A DNA stretch of 6,933 bases from Thermoplasmata archaeon (GTDB lineage: Archaea > Thermoplasmatota > Thermoplasmata > Thermoplasmatales > Thermoplasmataceae), in contig JAKAQT010000083.1 of NCBI GenBank assembly GCA_021819605.1, positions 1 through 6,933 on the forward strand, written 5' to 3'. A program made the translations under genes and the position numbers. A model generated the notes under the pieces. That model worked only from the letters and a program-made list of their open reading frames with translations. It ran no database searches and had not been told where the DNA came from. Below are positions 1 to 6,354 of this stretch, piece by piece (position 1 is the first letter of the stretch; every line of letters begins with the position of its first letter).

Positions 1-34
1 ATCTAGGTCTCGGGTTCGAACCCCGATCCCGGCA
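1..34 (+). tRNA. 3' part of a tRNA gene (isotype not determinable)
   Basis: The window opens inside a tRNA gene. Bases 10-14 (TCGGG) pair with 22-26 (CCCGA) to make a five-base-pair T stem around the canonical loop TTCGAAC (15-21). Bases 27-33 (TCCCGGC) fit the 3' strand of a seven-base acceptor stem whose 5' strand would read GCCGGGA, and A34 is the discriminator. AGGTC at 5-9 is a standard five-base variable loop. No CCA is encoded, as in many archaeal tRNA genes. The anticodon lies outside the window, so the amino acid cannot be given. Confidence 0.9.
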
Positions 35-372
35 TCCTAGCGTAAGGTCGGGGAAATGTAAGCATTATTCAGCTCCGTTAAGTACTGATTTAATGCATTT
101 GCTATTCTCAACATGGCAGAACTTCTATACATGTTTTATTCACTGCATTTTGCTGAATAATGGGCTGCTACGGCATAATTAACCCGGAATTTTGGCATTG
201 CTTGCTTTCCATGGCACTGGGACAGTAGAATTGGTCTAACTTTGTTGAAAAAGCCCTTTTATAAAGGCGTTGCACTAGGCTTCGTTAACAGGTGGTGGTT
301 AAATTTATTTAGATAGGGCTTGTTATCTACTGACATGGTGAGGATGGTTTCACTCTGAAAAATATATATTGC

Positions 373-385
373 AAAAAGCTTTTTT
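373..385 (+). terminator. Palindrome with T-tract, possible terminator
   Basis: AAAAAGCTTTTT is a perfect 12-bp palindrome ending in six consecutive Ts (380-385). Archaeal termination depends mainly on oligo-T tracts, so this could stop any transcript reading through from the tRNA side before the radical SAM promoter. It is also simply AT-rich sequence, so the call is weak. Confidence 0.25.
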
Positions 386-426
386 ACAGTGTAAATTAAT
401 AATTATAAATTAAATAATAAAAATAA

Positions 427-445
427 TGTCAGCAAAAAATTGACA
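427..445. promoter_or_regulatory. Small inverted repeat upstream of the radical SAM gene
   Basis: TGTCA (427-431) and TGACA (441-445) form a 5-bp dyad with a nine-base A-rich centre, placed 34-52 bases before the start codon at 479. That position is where a DNA-binding regulator could affect a promoter. Arms this short occur by chance in AT-rich DNA, so it is only a candidate operator. Confidence 0.2.
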
Positions 446-478
446 CAAAGAATATGAAATTGAATTTAATTTTTAAAT

Positions 479-2083
479 ATGGCAATCAGGGCCGTTCTTA
501 TAAGACCTTCAAACAGAACTGGCAGCGCATACATGACCAAATGGGGATTTCTCCCTGCCCCGCTGAGCTTGTTGACGCTGGCCGGAGAAATCAGAAGGAT
601 TCCGGACAGTTCCATAAAGATAATAGATATGGAGGGAGATAAACTCACACTGGATGATGCGGTTGATGAGGCCGTCAAATTCAAACCTGACCTTGTTGGA
701 ATCACCCTTCACGCCACAGCAGCGCATAACACAGCGGGTTATATTGCCAGAAAGATAAAAGAGAAGAGCCCTGATACAATTCTGGTGGCCGGTGGGCACC
801 ATGCGACGTTTCTTCCAAAGGAGATCATAAGATCCGGTTTTGATATTTCTGTTCTTGGCGAAGGAGATGAGACTATCTATGAAATTGCAAAAGCTGTGGC
901 TGAAAACTCAGGATTCCAGAATATACCTGGTATTGTCTACCTGAGCAACAGCATGATAAAGAGGAATAGCCCCAGAAAGCTCATTGCAGATCTGGACAGC
1001 CTGCCCATGCCGCCGCTTGATCTTCTGGACCCTTCAAAATATACTTTCACCGTGTTTGGTTCAGATGATAAGGTCATGTGCCTTGAAACATCCCGCGGTT
1101 GTCCGTATGCATGCGACTTCTGCTCAGTGACCCCAACATGGGGCAACATGTGGAGAAACAAATCAAACGAGCGTATTCTGGAGGAGATGCTCCTTGCCAA
1201 GGCCGCCGGCTACAACTGGATATTCTTCACCGATGACATTTTCGTTGTGCATCCAAATGTGAAGCACAGGGAACAGCTTTTCGACATGATCATAGAAGAA
1301 AAACTTGACATGAAATGGATAGTGCAGATGCGTGCCGATGTTACCGCAAAGTATCCGGAACTGATAAAAAAAGCATCACAGGCCGGAATGCGCATATCGT
1401 TTTTGGGTGTTGAATCCGGCAGCGAGGATATTCTGAAGAAAATGCATAAGGGCGAATTTACACCTCAGTCCGTGCAGGCAGTTAAAACTCTTGATCAGAA
1501 TGGAATAATCGTTCTCATAGGAATGATGATCGGGGCACCCTATGAGAGATTCAGGGACATAATCTCCACAATACGCTTCTCAAGGCAGCTTGAGGCCGCA
1601 GGCGCTGACGCTGTTCAATTTTCAATCTACACACCCCTGCCGGGAACAAGAATATTTGATGATGCCCTGAGAACAAATGCACTCTTCACGCTTGACTGGG
1701 ACAGATATGATGTCCTTACACCGGTGATGAAAACCGGTTTCGGGCCCGTAAGGGACCAGCTCGCTCAATTTTATGCGTCTTACAGCTTCTACATACACAA
1801 GTTCCTCAGAGATAAGCTGAAAGGCATTAAACGAAGCGCCACAAAGACTCAGCTTGTTAACAATGCCTATAACTTCATACTTAAGATGATGCCACAATAT
1901 CTGCGGGAATTTTTCGGCTTCCCCAGATACCTCCTTCAGACATATGATCTGTACTGGAATTTCAGAAAACATCCGGCACTTGATGCAGAGAAGGTTGCTG
2001 AGGCTCTTGAGACCTCAAACAAGATAGTATATGATCAGGGCCAAAAAAAGAATCCCTATTTCTTGATAAAGGAGTCCCGTTGA
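479..2083 (+). CDS. Cobalamin-binding-domain radical SAM protein (class B, BchE/HpnP/Grs-like)
   Basis: A 534-residue enzyme with the class B radical SAM layout. Residues 1-140 form a Rossmann-like cobalamin-binding domain (VLIRP near the start, VAGGHHATFLP at 103-113). The radical SAM barrel follows, with the iron-sulfur motif CxxxCxxC at Cys208, Cys212 and Cys215 inside SRGCPYACDFC. TDDIF (251-255), GVESGSEDIL (310-319, SAM-contact region) and YTPLPGTRIFD (384-394) are further class B signatures. Only one other cysteine (Cys201) exists, so auxiliary clusters are unlikely. The aromatic, basic C-terminal 100 residues are typical of methylases and cyclases acting on hydrophobic substrates. No Shine-Dalgarno sequence precedes 479; that start is chosen because the B12-domain opening strand begins a few residues in. 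Family members methylate or form C-C bonds at unactivated carbons. Tetraether-lipid ring synthase (Grs-like) is an attractive inference for an archaeon, but the substrate is not shown by the sequence. Confidence 0.9.
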   Translation: MAIRAVLIRPSNRTGSAYMTKWGFLPAPLSLLTLAGEIRRIPDSSIKIIDMEGDKLTLDDAVDEAVKFKPDLVGITLHATAAHNTAGYIARKIKEKSPDTILVAGGHHATFLPKEIIRSGFDISVLGEGDETIYEIAKAVAENSGFQNIPGIVYLSNSMIKRNSPRKLIADLDSLPMPPLDLLDPSKYTFTVFGSDDKVMCLETSRGCPYACDFCSVTPTWGNMWRNKSNERILEEMLLAKAAGYNWIFFTDDIFVVHPNVKHREQLFDMIIEEKLDMKWIVQMRADVTAKYPELIKKASQAGMRISFLGVESGSEDILKKMHKGEFTPQSVQAVKTLDQNGIIVLIGMMIGAPYERFRDIISTIRFSRQLEAAGADAVQFSIYTPLPGTRIFDDALRTNALFTLDWDRYDVLTPVMKTGFGPVRDQLAQFYASYSFYIHKFLRDKLKGIKRSATKTQLVNNAYNFILKMMPQYLREFFGFPRYLLQTYDLYWNFRKHPALDAEKVAEALETSNKIVYDQGQKKNPYFLIKESR

Positions 2084-2086
2084 TTT

Positions 2087-2389
2087 TCAAAGTTCAGAGA
2101 TCATTCTTGTTGTTTCGCCGGCTGCCTTCTCAATATCCTTGTATTTGACCCGGACTTTTTCCTTTACAGATTCCGGCGTGTTCTGCAGTGCAAGGATATT
2201 CAGCAGGTGCTGCAGTTCGCTGTCAAGTATGTTTGCCATTATCCTCAGATCTTCCTGTTTTTCCGGCGGCACTTCTTTTCTGCGTTTTGACACGAAACAG
2301 TCAAGGTGAACCGATCCATCCCTGGTGAACGTGAATTTTTCTCCTGTTTTAACTGGCCTGCCGCATACAAAGCATTTGAATTCTGCCAT
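2087..2389 (-). CDS. Small archaeal zinc-finger protein (DUF2175-like)
   Basis: A 100-residue protein. The N-terminal third has a treble-clef-like zinc site: Cys6-x-x-Cys9-Gly, then His28-x-x-Cys31, with an aromatic FTFT strand between them. The rest is charged and predicted helical (about 45-100), with no membrane segment or signal peptide. The pattern resembles the archaeal uncharacterised family DUF2175; I name it from memory of the motif, and no function is established. An in-frame ATG lies 14 codons upstream (2431). The start at 2389 is preferred because the zinc motif begins right after it and a TATA-like box lies about 25 bases upstream, as expected for a leaderless archaeal mRNA. Its stop is only three bases from the stop of the convergent radical SAM gene. 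Confidence 0.8.
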   Translation of the reverse strand: MAEFKCFVCGRPVKTGEKFTFTRDGSVHLDCFVSKRRKEVPPEKQEDLRIMANILDSELQHLLNILALQNTPESVKEKVRVKYKDIEKAAGETTRMISEL

Positions 2390-2409
2390 GATGTGGAAAT
2401 TGGGCACTC

Positions 2410-2418
2410 TTTTTAAGG
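2410..2418 (-). promoter_or_regulatory. TATA-like box for the zinc-finger gene
   Basis: Read on the minus strand this is CCTTAAAAA, centred about 25 bases before the ATG at 2389. That spacing places transcription start at or next to the start codon, consistent with a leaderless message and with choosing 2389 over the upstream ATG at 2431, which would lie outside such a transcript. Confidence 0.55.
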
Positions 2419-2618
2419 ATGTTGTCAGCACTCGTGAGAAAAACGTAAGTGAAATGCATGTTGCGTCAATTCAAAAAATGTTGTTGCCTGCGAAATCAGG
2501 CATAAAACCCCATAACCGTAATGGTGAGGAAAACATGATGAAGCCGATATCATAATGGGAACGGTTGCTATTTTGCATTTCGATATATTTATGCTCTTGT
2601 CCGCACAGGCTAACTCAT

Positions 2619-2628
2619 TTTTATATAC
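2619..2628 (+). promoter_or_regulatory. TATA box candidate for the DEAD-box helicase gene (long leader)
   Basis: TTTTATATAC is the best match to an archaeal TATA element in this spacer. Transcription would begin near 2650, giving a 5' leader of roughly 55 bases without a Shine-Dalgarno sequence. A structured leader would fit a helicase controlled by temperature or by its own activity, but no such structure is demonstrated. Confidence 0.45.
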
Positions 2629-2665
2629 TCGTGCTGAATATAGTAACCGACGATAACGCAGGAAA

Positions 2666-2677
2666 CATTTAATTTTT
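2666..2677 (+). promoter_or_regulatory. Alternative TATA-like box close to the helicase start
   Basis: CATTTAATTTTT is centred about 34 bases before the ATG at 2705 and would give a leader of only a few bases. It is a poorer TATA match than 2619-2628 but better explains the absence of a ribosome-binding site. The two may be alternative promoters. Confidence 0.3.
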
Positions 2678-2704
2678 CTGAGTTCGCAACGCAAGAGTGT
2701 TAAA

Positions 2705-3958
2705 ATGACAAAATTCGAAGAATTCCAGCTGAAAAGTGAACTTTTAAATTCACTGCACAAAATAGGTTTTGACGAAGCTACTGAAGTCCAGGAGAAAGCT
2801 ATTCCTCTGGCACTGGAAGGAACTGACATGGTTGTCAGATCCAAGACCGGCACCGGGAAGACTGGTGCATTTCTGATTCCCATCATTCAGAAGCTTGAGA
2901 AGAAAGACAGAAACGCAGCATTGATTGTTGCACCCACCAGGGAACTTGCACTGCAGGTTTACGAGGTTGCATCACAGATGGGCATGTCTTCTGGCATAAG
3001 ATCAACCGTTGTTTATGGAAAGGTAAGCATTGAAAGGCAGATACAGAACATACACAGGGGAACAAACATCATAATTGGAACGCCCGGCAGGCTTATCGAT
3101 CTCATGAAGAGAGGAGAACTTGACCTCTCGAGAGTTCGGTTTGTTGTTCTTGACGAAGCCGACATTATGTTTGATCTGGGCTTTATTGAGGATGTTGAAT
3201 ACATCCTTTCCAAGACACCAGCAACAAGGCAGACAATGCTGCTGTCAGCAACAGTACAGGAAAGGATCCTCAAACTGGCAAAGAAACATATGCATGAGCC
3301 TGAGTTCATTAAGGTTGGCGAAGAAAAGGTTCTGACAGTTAACACAATATCACACAGCTACGCATTCTCTGCTGATCATTCAAAGATTGCAACTCTGCTG
3401 GCTTACCTTAATGAATACAAGCCTCCGAAATCCATCATATTTTCCGAGACCAAGAGGGGCGCTGACTACATATACAAGATACTGGTGAAGCAGGGCTATT
3501 CCGCAATGGTTATGCATGGCGACCTGACACAGGCACAGAGGGAGCATTCACTTGAACAGTTCCGCAAGAGCGCGCAGTTTCTGGTGGCTACCAATGTTGC
3601 AGCAAGAGGGCTTGACATTGACGACGTATCAGATGTAATTAACTTTGATCTTCCGGGGGAACCTGAGGTCTATGTGCACAGGGTTGGCAGATCAGCAAGA
3701 ATGGGCAAGAATGGAACGGCCTTCAGCATAATTTATGACGACGAGATGAATCTCATAAAGAATATAGAGAAAAACGTGAAGATTCACATGAGCAGGATAG
3801 AACTGGATCAGGAACCTTTTGCCCACATCAGTGATAGCATTTCAATGGGCATGCGCGGTGGCCAGAGGCCAAGAAGGAATATGGGCAGCAGACCCGGTTA
3901 CAGCAATAACAGAAGAAGACCCGGAAACCGCACTTACGGCGGCTCAAGGTCTTACTGA
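2705..3958 (+). CDS. DEAD-box ATP-dependent RNA helicase with RG-rich tail
   Basis: A 417-residue helicase with all core motifs in order: Q motif (Gln29 within EATEVQEKAIP), motif I TGTGKT (48-53), Ia PTREL (77-81), Ib TPGR (126-129), II DEAD (150-153), III SAT (181-183), IV IIFSET (244-249), V ATNVAARGLD (295-304) and VI HRVGRSARMG (325-334). It should unwind or remodel short RNA duplexes using ATP, in ribosome assembly, mRNA turnover or cold adaptation. Residues 383-417 form a disordered Arg/Gly/Asn tail with RGG-like pieces, which usually gives nonspecific RNA affinity. It resembles the single-copy archaeal DeaD/RhlE-like proteins, but a precise orthologue cannot be assigned. The glycine doublet common after motif Ia is replaced by YGKVS (104-108). 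Transcription is divergent from the zinc-finger gene and convergent with pckG, leaving a 25-base gap at its 3' end. Confidence 0.95.
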   Translation: MTKFEEFQLKSELLNSLHKIGFDEATEVQEKAIPLALEGTDMVVRSKTGTGKTGAFLIPIIQKLEKKDRNAALIVAPTRELALQVYEVASQMGMSSGIRSTVVYGKVSIERQIQNIHRGTNIIIGTPGRLIDLMKRGELDLSRVRFVVLDEADIMFDLGFIEDVEYILSKTPATRQTMLLSATVQERILKLAKKHMHEPEFIKVGEEKVLTVNTISHSYAFSADHSKIATLLAYLNEYKPPKSIIFSETKRGADYIYKILVKQGYSAMVMHGDLTQAQREHSLEQFRKSAQFLVATNVAARGLDIDDVSDVINFDLPGEPEVYVHRVGRSARMGKNGTAFSIIYDDEMNLIKNIEKNVKIHMSRIELDQEPFAHISDSISMGMRGGQRPRRNMGSRPGYSNNRRRPGNRTYGGSRSY

Positions 3959-3983
3959 TCTTAAAATAGATTATAATTTTGCC

Positions 3984-5759
3984 TCAGGAAAACTGGAATC
4001 TGTTCCTGAGCATTGTATATTGTTCCATTATTTTACCGGGAAGCTCTGGTCCCAGTGAATCCAGGTACTTTCCTATTTCTGTTACCTCCTTTTTCCATTC
4101 GTTCCTGTCGATTTTGAACAGCAGTTTCCTGTGATCATCCGGCAGATCCACGCCATTCAGGTTGAAATCGCCGTCAGGAATGTAGCCAATTTCTGTCTTG
4201 ATGGCTCCAGCACGGTTCTCCTGTCTGTTTATCATCCATTCAATCACTCTCAGATTCTCACCAAAACCGGGCCATATGAATGATCCTTTACTGTCTCGTC
4301 TGAACCAGTTTACATAGAATATTCCTGGAAGATGGCTTGCGCGATTTCCAATGTCAATCCAGTGCTGGAAATAGTCTGAAATATTGTACCCGCAGAAAGG
4401 TCTCATGGCCATTGGGTCTCTCCTGATGTCTCCAACTTTCCCTTCTGCTGCAGCTGTCTGCTCAACGCCCATTGTTGCTCCCATGAACACGCCGTGAACC
4501 CAGTCAAAAGCCTGATACACTAAGGGAACTGTGTCCCCGCGCCTCCCTCCAAATATTATGCCTGTCACCGGTACTCCATTGGGGTTATTGACTTCACTGG
4601 AAAGATCCGGGTAATTTGCCAGTGGTGTCGTGAAACGGGAATTTGGATGGGCAGCCTTTGTTCCCTGTCCCCTCATGAATTTTCTTCCCTGCCAGTCAAT
4701 AATTTCACCGCCAGTATCCGGCAAACCTTCCCACCAGGGTTCTTTCTTATCCGTGAGTGCAACATTTGTGAAAATTGTGTCATGGCTAATGGACTTCATG
4801 GCATTGGGGTTCGTTTTACTGTTTGTCCCGGGCACCACTCCGAAAAATCCATTTTCTGGATTCATTGCGTACAGCCGCCCATCTTCACCAAGATGTATCC
4901 ATGCAATATCGTCCCCTATGAGGCGTGTTTTCCACCCTTTCCTGGCATATTCAGCAGGGGGATTGATCATTGCAAGGTTTGTCTTTCCGCTTGCACTTGG
5001 AAACGCAGCGAGAAAATAATATTTCCTGCCTTCAGGATTCTGAACTTCAAGTATGAGCATGTGCTCCGCCATCCAGCCCTGCTGGCGGGCTTCCACAGAA
5101 GCAATCCTGAGGGCATGGCATTTCTTGCTGAGCAATGCGTTGCCCCCATAGGCTGAGTTTATACTGACAACATGTGCATCGATGCTGGGCCTCTCCCAGG
5201 GGAAATGAAGAATATAGCGGTTTTCAGGGTCAAGATCACGGGAAGCATGGATGCTTCTTATGAAGTCTCCACGTTCACTTATTTTCTGGAGAGCAACATG
5301 CCCCATTCTGGTCATAATGTACATATTCACAACAACGTAAGGGCTGTCTGTAACTTCTACTCCCACCTCTGCATAGGGGGAGTTTTCAGGTCCCATTATG
5401 TAGGGAACCACGTACATGGTTCTTCCTTTCATTGAATTCTTCAGCAGCCTGTCAACAATCCCGTTTGACTCCTCTAGGGACATATGATTGTTAAGGGGAC
5501 CCACCTGCTTGCTGTCCTGTGATATAATGAATGTAGCCTTCTCTGTTCTGGCAACGTCCCGTGGATCGCTTCTGGAGAGGTAACACCCAGGGTATGTGTC
5601 CTGATTGAGCTTGATCAGCTCATTGCTCGAAAGCATCTCTCTGATTATTGATTTGTATTCCTCTTCGGTACCATCGCAGAATACCACCCTATCTGGTGTA
5701 ACCAGATCTACAACACTCTCAATCCACTCTTCGACAGATTTCAGTTTTTCTTTTTCCAT
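3984..5759 (-). CDS. pckG: Phosphoenolpyruvate carboxykinase (GTP)
   Basis: A 591-residue cytosolic enzyme, the usual length for the GTP family. It interconverts oxaloacetate + GTP and PEP + GDP + CO2, the entry to gluconeogenesis. Visible family features (numbered from the ATG) are MGPENSPYAEVGVEVTDSPY (122-141), the YGGN and KK substrate/metal region (204-207, 212-213), metal ligand His233 in AEH, P-loop FPSASGKTN (253-261), metal-binding DD (283-284), NPENGFFG (300-307), GGRR (404-407), and the guanine-pocket aromatics Trp485, Phe486, Phe494 and Phe499 in NWFRRD...WPGFGEN. The P-loop has Ser257 where GTP-type enzymes generally have the reactive Cys of FPSACGKTN. The start is set at ATG 5759 because a GGGTG ribosome-binding site lies seven bases upstream; a GTG immediately before it (5762) would add one residue. 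It ends 25 bases from the convergent helicase and is probably monocistronic. Confidence 0.97.
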   Translation of the reverse strand: MEKEKLKSVEEWIESVVDLVTPDRVVFCDGTEEEYKSIIREMLSSNELIKLNQDTYPGCYLSRSDPRDVARTEKATFIISQDSKQVGPLNNHMSLEESNGIVDRLLKNSMKGRTMYVVPYIMGPENSPYAEVGVEVTDSPYVVVNMYIMTRMGHVALQKISERGDFIRSIHASRDLDPENRYILHFPWERPSIDAHVVSINSAYGGNALLSKKCHALRIASVEARQQGWMAEHMLILEVQNPEGRKYYFLAAFPSASGKTNLAMINPPAEYARKGWKTRLIGDDIAWIHLGEDGRLYAMNPENGFFGVVPGTNSKTNPNAMKSISHDTIFTNVALTDKKEPWWEGLPDTGGEIIDWQGRKFMRGQGTKAAHPNSRFTTPLANYPDLSSEVNNPNGVPVTGIIFGGRRGDTVPLVYQAFDWVHGVFMGATMGVEQTAAAEGKVGDIRRDPMAMRPFCGYNISDYFQHWIDIGNRASHLPGIFYVNWFRRDSKGSFIWPGFGENLRVIEWMINRQENRAGAIKTEIGYIPDGDFNLNGVDLPDDHRKLLFKIDRNEWKKEVTEIGKYLDSLGPELPGKIMEQYTMLRNRFQFS

Positions 5760-5766
5760 CACAACG

Positions 5767-5771
5767 CACCC
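5767..5771 (-). promoter_or_regulatory. Ribosome-binding site of pckG
   Basis: GGGTG on the minus strand, with GGTG matching the archaeal anti-Shine-Dalgarno, lies seven bases before the ATG at 5759. It is the only clear ribosome-binding site in the window and supports the ATG, rather than the adjacent GTG, as start. Confidence 0.6.
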
Positions 5772-5857
5772 ATGTGAATAGCGCTATTCCTGCCATATCA
5801 GGGAATACGGAGGAACTCGCGACAATTCCAACTCTTAATTCTCTTTATTTTGTAAAA

Positions 5858-5865
5858 TATTTAAG
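5858..5865 (-). promoter_or_regulatory. TATA box candidate for pckG
   Basis: CTTAAATA on the minus strand is a good archaeal TATA match and is preceded by a purine-rich BRE-like stretch. Initiation about 25 bases downstream (near 5836) would give a leader of roughly 75 bases, consistent with this gene, unlike its neighbours, having a ribosome-binding site. Confidence 0.5.
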
Positions 5866-5992
5866 CTCTTCCCTTTCTGTTAATGTATGCTTTCGGCATA
5901 TGTCGAAGAAATATCAAACCGATAGTAGTTCCAAATAAAATGAGGCGGTAAATTGAATGAAATACCCTTACACTTGCATAAATTATTAATAC

Positions 5993-6019
5993 AGCAAATC
6001 AATTCGGGTGAATTTTGCT
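5993..6019. repeat. Bulged hairpin upstream of tRNA-Pro
   Basis: AGCAAA plus ATTC (5993-5998 and 6002-6005) pair with GAATTTTGCT (6010-6019), giving ten base pairs with a three-base bulge (TCA) and a GGGT loop. It sits about 50 bases before the tRNA and overlaps its likely promoter region. It could be an insertion-sequence end hairpin, a terminator for leftward or rightward transcripts, or an operator; the sequence does not decide. Confidence 0.4.
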
Positions 6020-6069
6020 ATAAAGACCAGGGAAAATGAAATATCCACGCATGTTATCTTGCCAGGAAA

Positions 6070-6142
6070 GGGTCTGTGGGGTAGCCTGGTATCCTTCCAG
6101 CTTCGGGAGTTGGAAACTCCGGTCCAAATCCGGGCAGACCCA
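6070..6142 (+). tRNA. tRNA-Pro (anticodon CGG), C at T-loop position 55
   Basis: A complete intronless tRNA folding as a cloverleaf. The acceptor GGGTCTG (6070-6076) pairs with CAGACCC (6135-6141), with A6142 as discriminator. The D arm GGGT...TCCT (6079-6095) has the archaeal U13/U22 opposition and G18G19. The anticodon stem CCAGC/GTTGG has one G-U pair, with loop TTCGGGA holding anticodon CGG (6104-6106), which reads proline codon CCG, followed by G37. The variable loop is AAAC and C48 can make the Levitt pair with G15. T stem TCCGG/CCGGG has one wobble pair. No CCA is encoded. The T loop is TCCAAAT: position 55, nearly always T (pseudouridine in RNA), is C. All stems are intact, so it is probably functional, though early decay or a sequencing error cannot be excluded. 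Confidence 0.93.
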
Positions 6143-6354
6143 CTAGTGTCAATAAGTAAATCCTTCGTTTCCGGAAATGCGGTAACTCAGAGCAGGTCAT
6201 TCTATTGTATAGTGATTTTCAGGTGAAACTGACAGGATTCTGCAGAGAAGTGGTAAATAGACAGCTTACAAAAACCAGGTCTTTATGGTTAATTTTTTTT
6301 TGCCCTGTTGAAATATGTCAGGTTTTATTAGAAAAATTACGATCATTTAAGCAG
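6143..6354. other. Spacer downstream of tRNA-Pro
   Basis: No convincing gene was found. The 70-residue-class reading frames here show no recognisable motif. The main feature is a nine-T tract at 6293-6301. A 9-bp piece (GGTCTTTAT, 6278-6286) is the inverse of 6020-6028 upstream of the tRNA, so the tRNA lies between inverted copies of a very short sequence, possibly by chance. Given the element-like hairpin that follows, this may be eroded mobile-element DNA. Confidence 0.5.
6293..6301 (+). terminator. Oligo-T tract, candidate terminator
   Basis: Nine consecutive Ts following GGTTAA are the longest T-run on the plus strand here. Archaeal RNA polymerase terminates at such tracts. It lies about 150 bases past the tRNA 3' end, so it would be a distal or back-up stop for the tRNA transcript or for an unrecognised RNA. 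Confidence 0.35.

Larger units (their letters stand above)
35..478. other. Gene-poor spacer between tRNA and radical SAM gene
   Basis: I find no convincing coding region in these 444 bases on either strand; every reading frame is short and broken. An 11-bp inverted repeat lies at 63-73 and 152-162 (CATTATTCAGC / GCTGAATAATG). A 7-bp inverted repeat lies at 251-257 and 315-321 (AAGCCCT / AGGGCTT). A 12-bp perfect palindrome (AAAAAGCTTTTT, 373-384) runs into a six-T tract. The last 120 bases are strongly AT-rich and probably hold the promoter of the next gene. The separated inverted repeats could be worn insertion-sequence ends, but no transposase remnant was recognised here. Confidence 0.6.
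2390..2704. other. Divergent intergenic region between zinc-finger gene and helicase
   Basis: These 315 bases separate two divergently transcribed genes and hold no gene I can support. They contain the minus-strand box at 2410-2418, a 6-bp hairpin TGCCTG / CAGGCA (2485-2490 and 2497-2502), and several AT-rich TATA-like tracts near 2582-2592, 2619-2628 and 2666-2677. The length exceeds what two simple archaeal promoters need, so regulatory sites or a small unrecognised RNA are possible. Confidence 0.6.

Noticed and set aside
454..802. Short frames overlapping the beginning of the radical SAM gene
   Set aside because: They lie over the conserved B12-binding domain coding sequence in other frames and carry no motif.
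2534..2600. Possible box C/D guide RNA, suggested by ATGATGA near 2535
   Set aside because: No CTGA box D or D' follows at the right distance and no second C' box is present.
2425..2886. Long minus-strand reading frame of about 150 codons overlapping the helicase start
   Set aside because: It covers the helicase N-terminus and the promoter spacer, shows no motif, and is Ser/Cys/Phe-rich as expected of a shadow frame.
4630..5156. Two long plus-strand frames opposite pckG
   Set aside because: They are antisense shadows of a strongly conserved enzyme and their translations show no family features.
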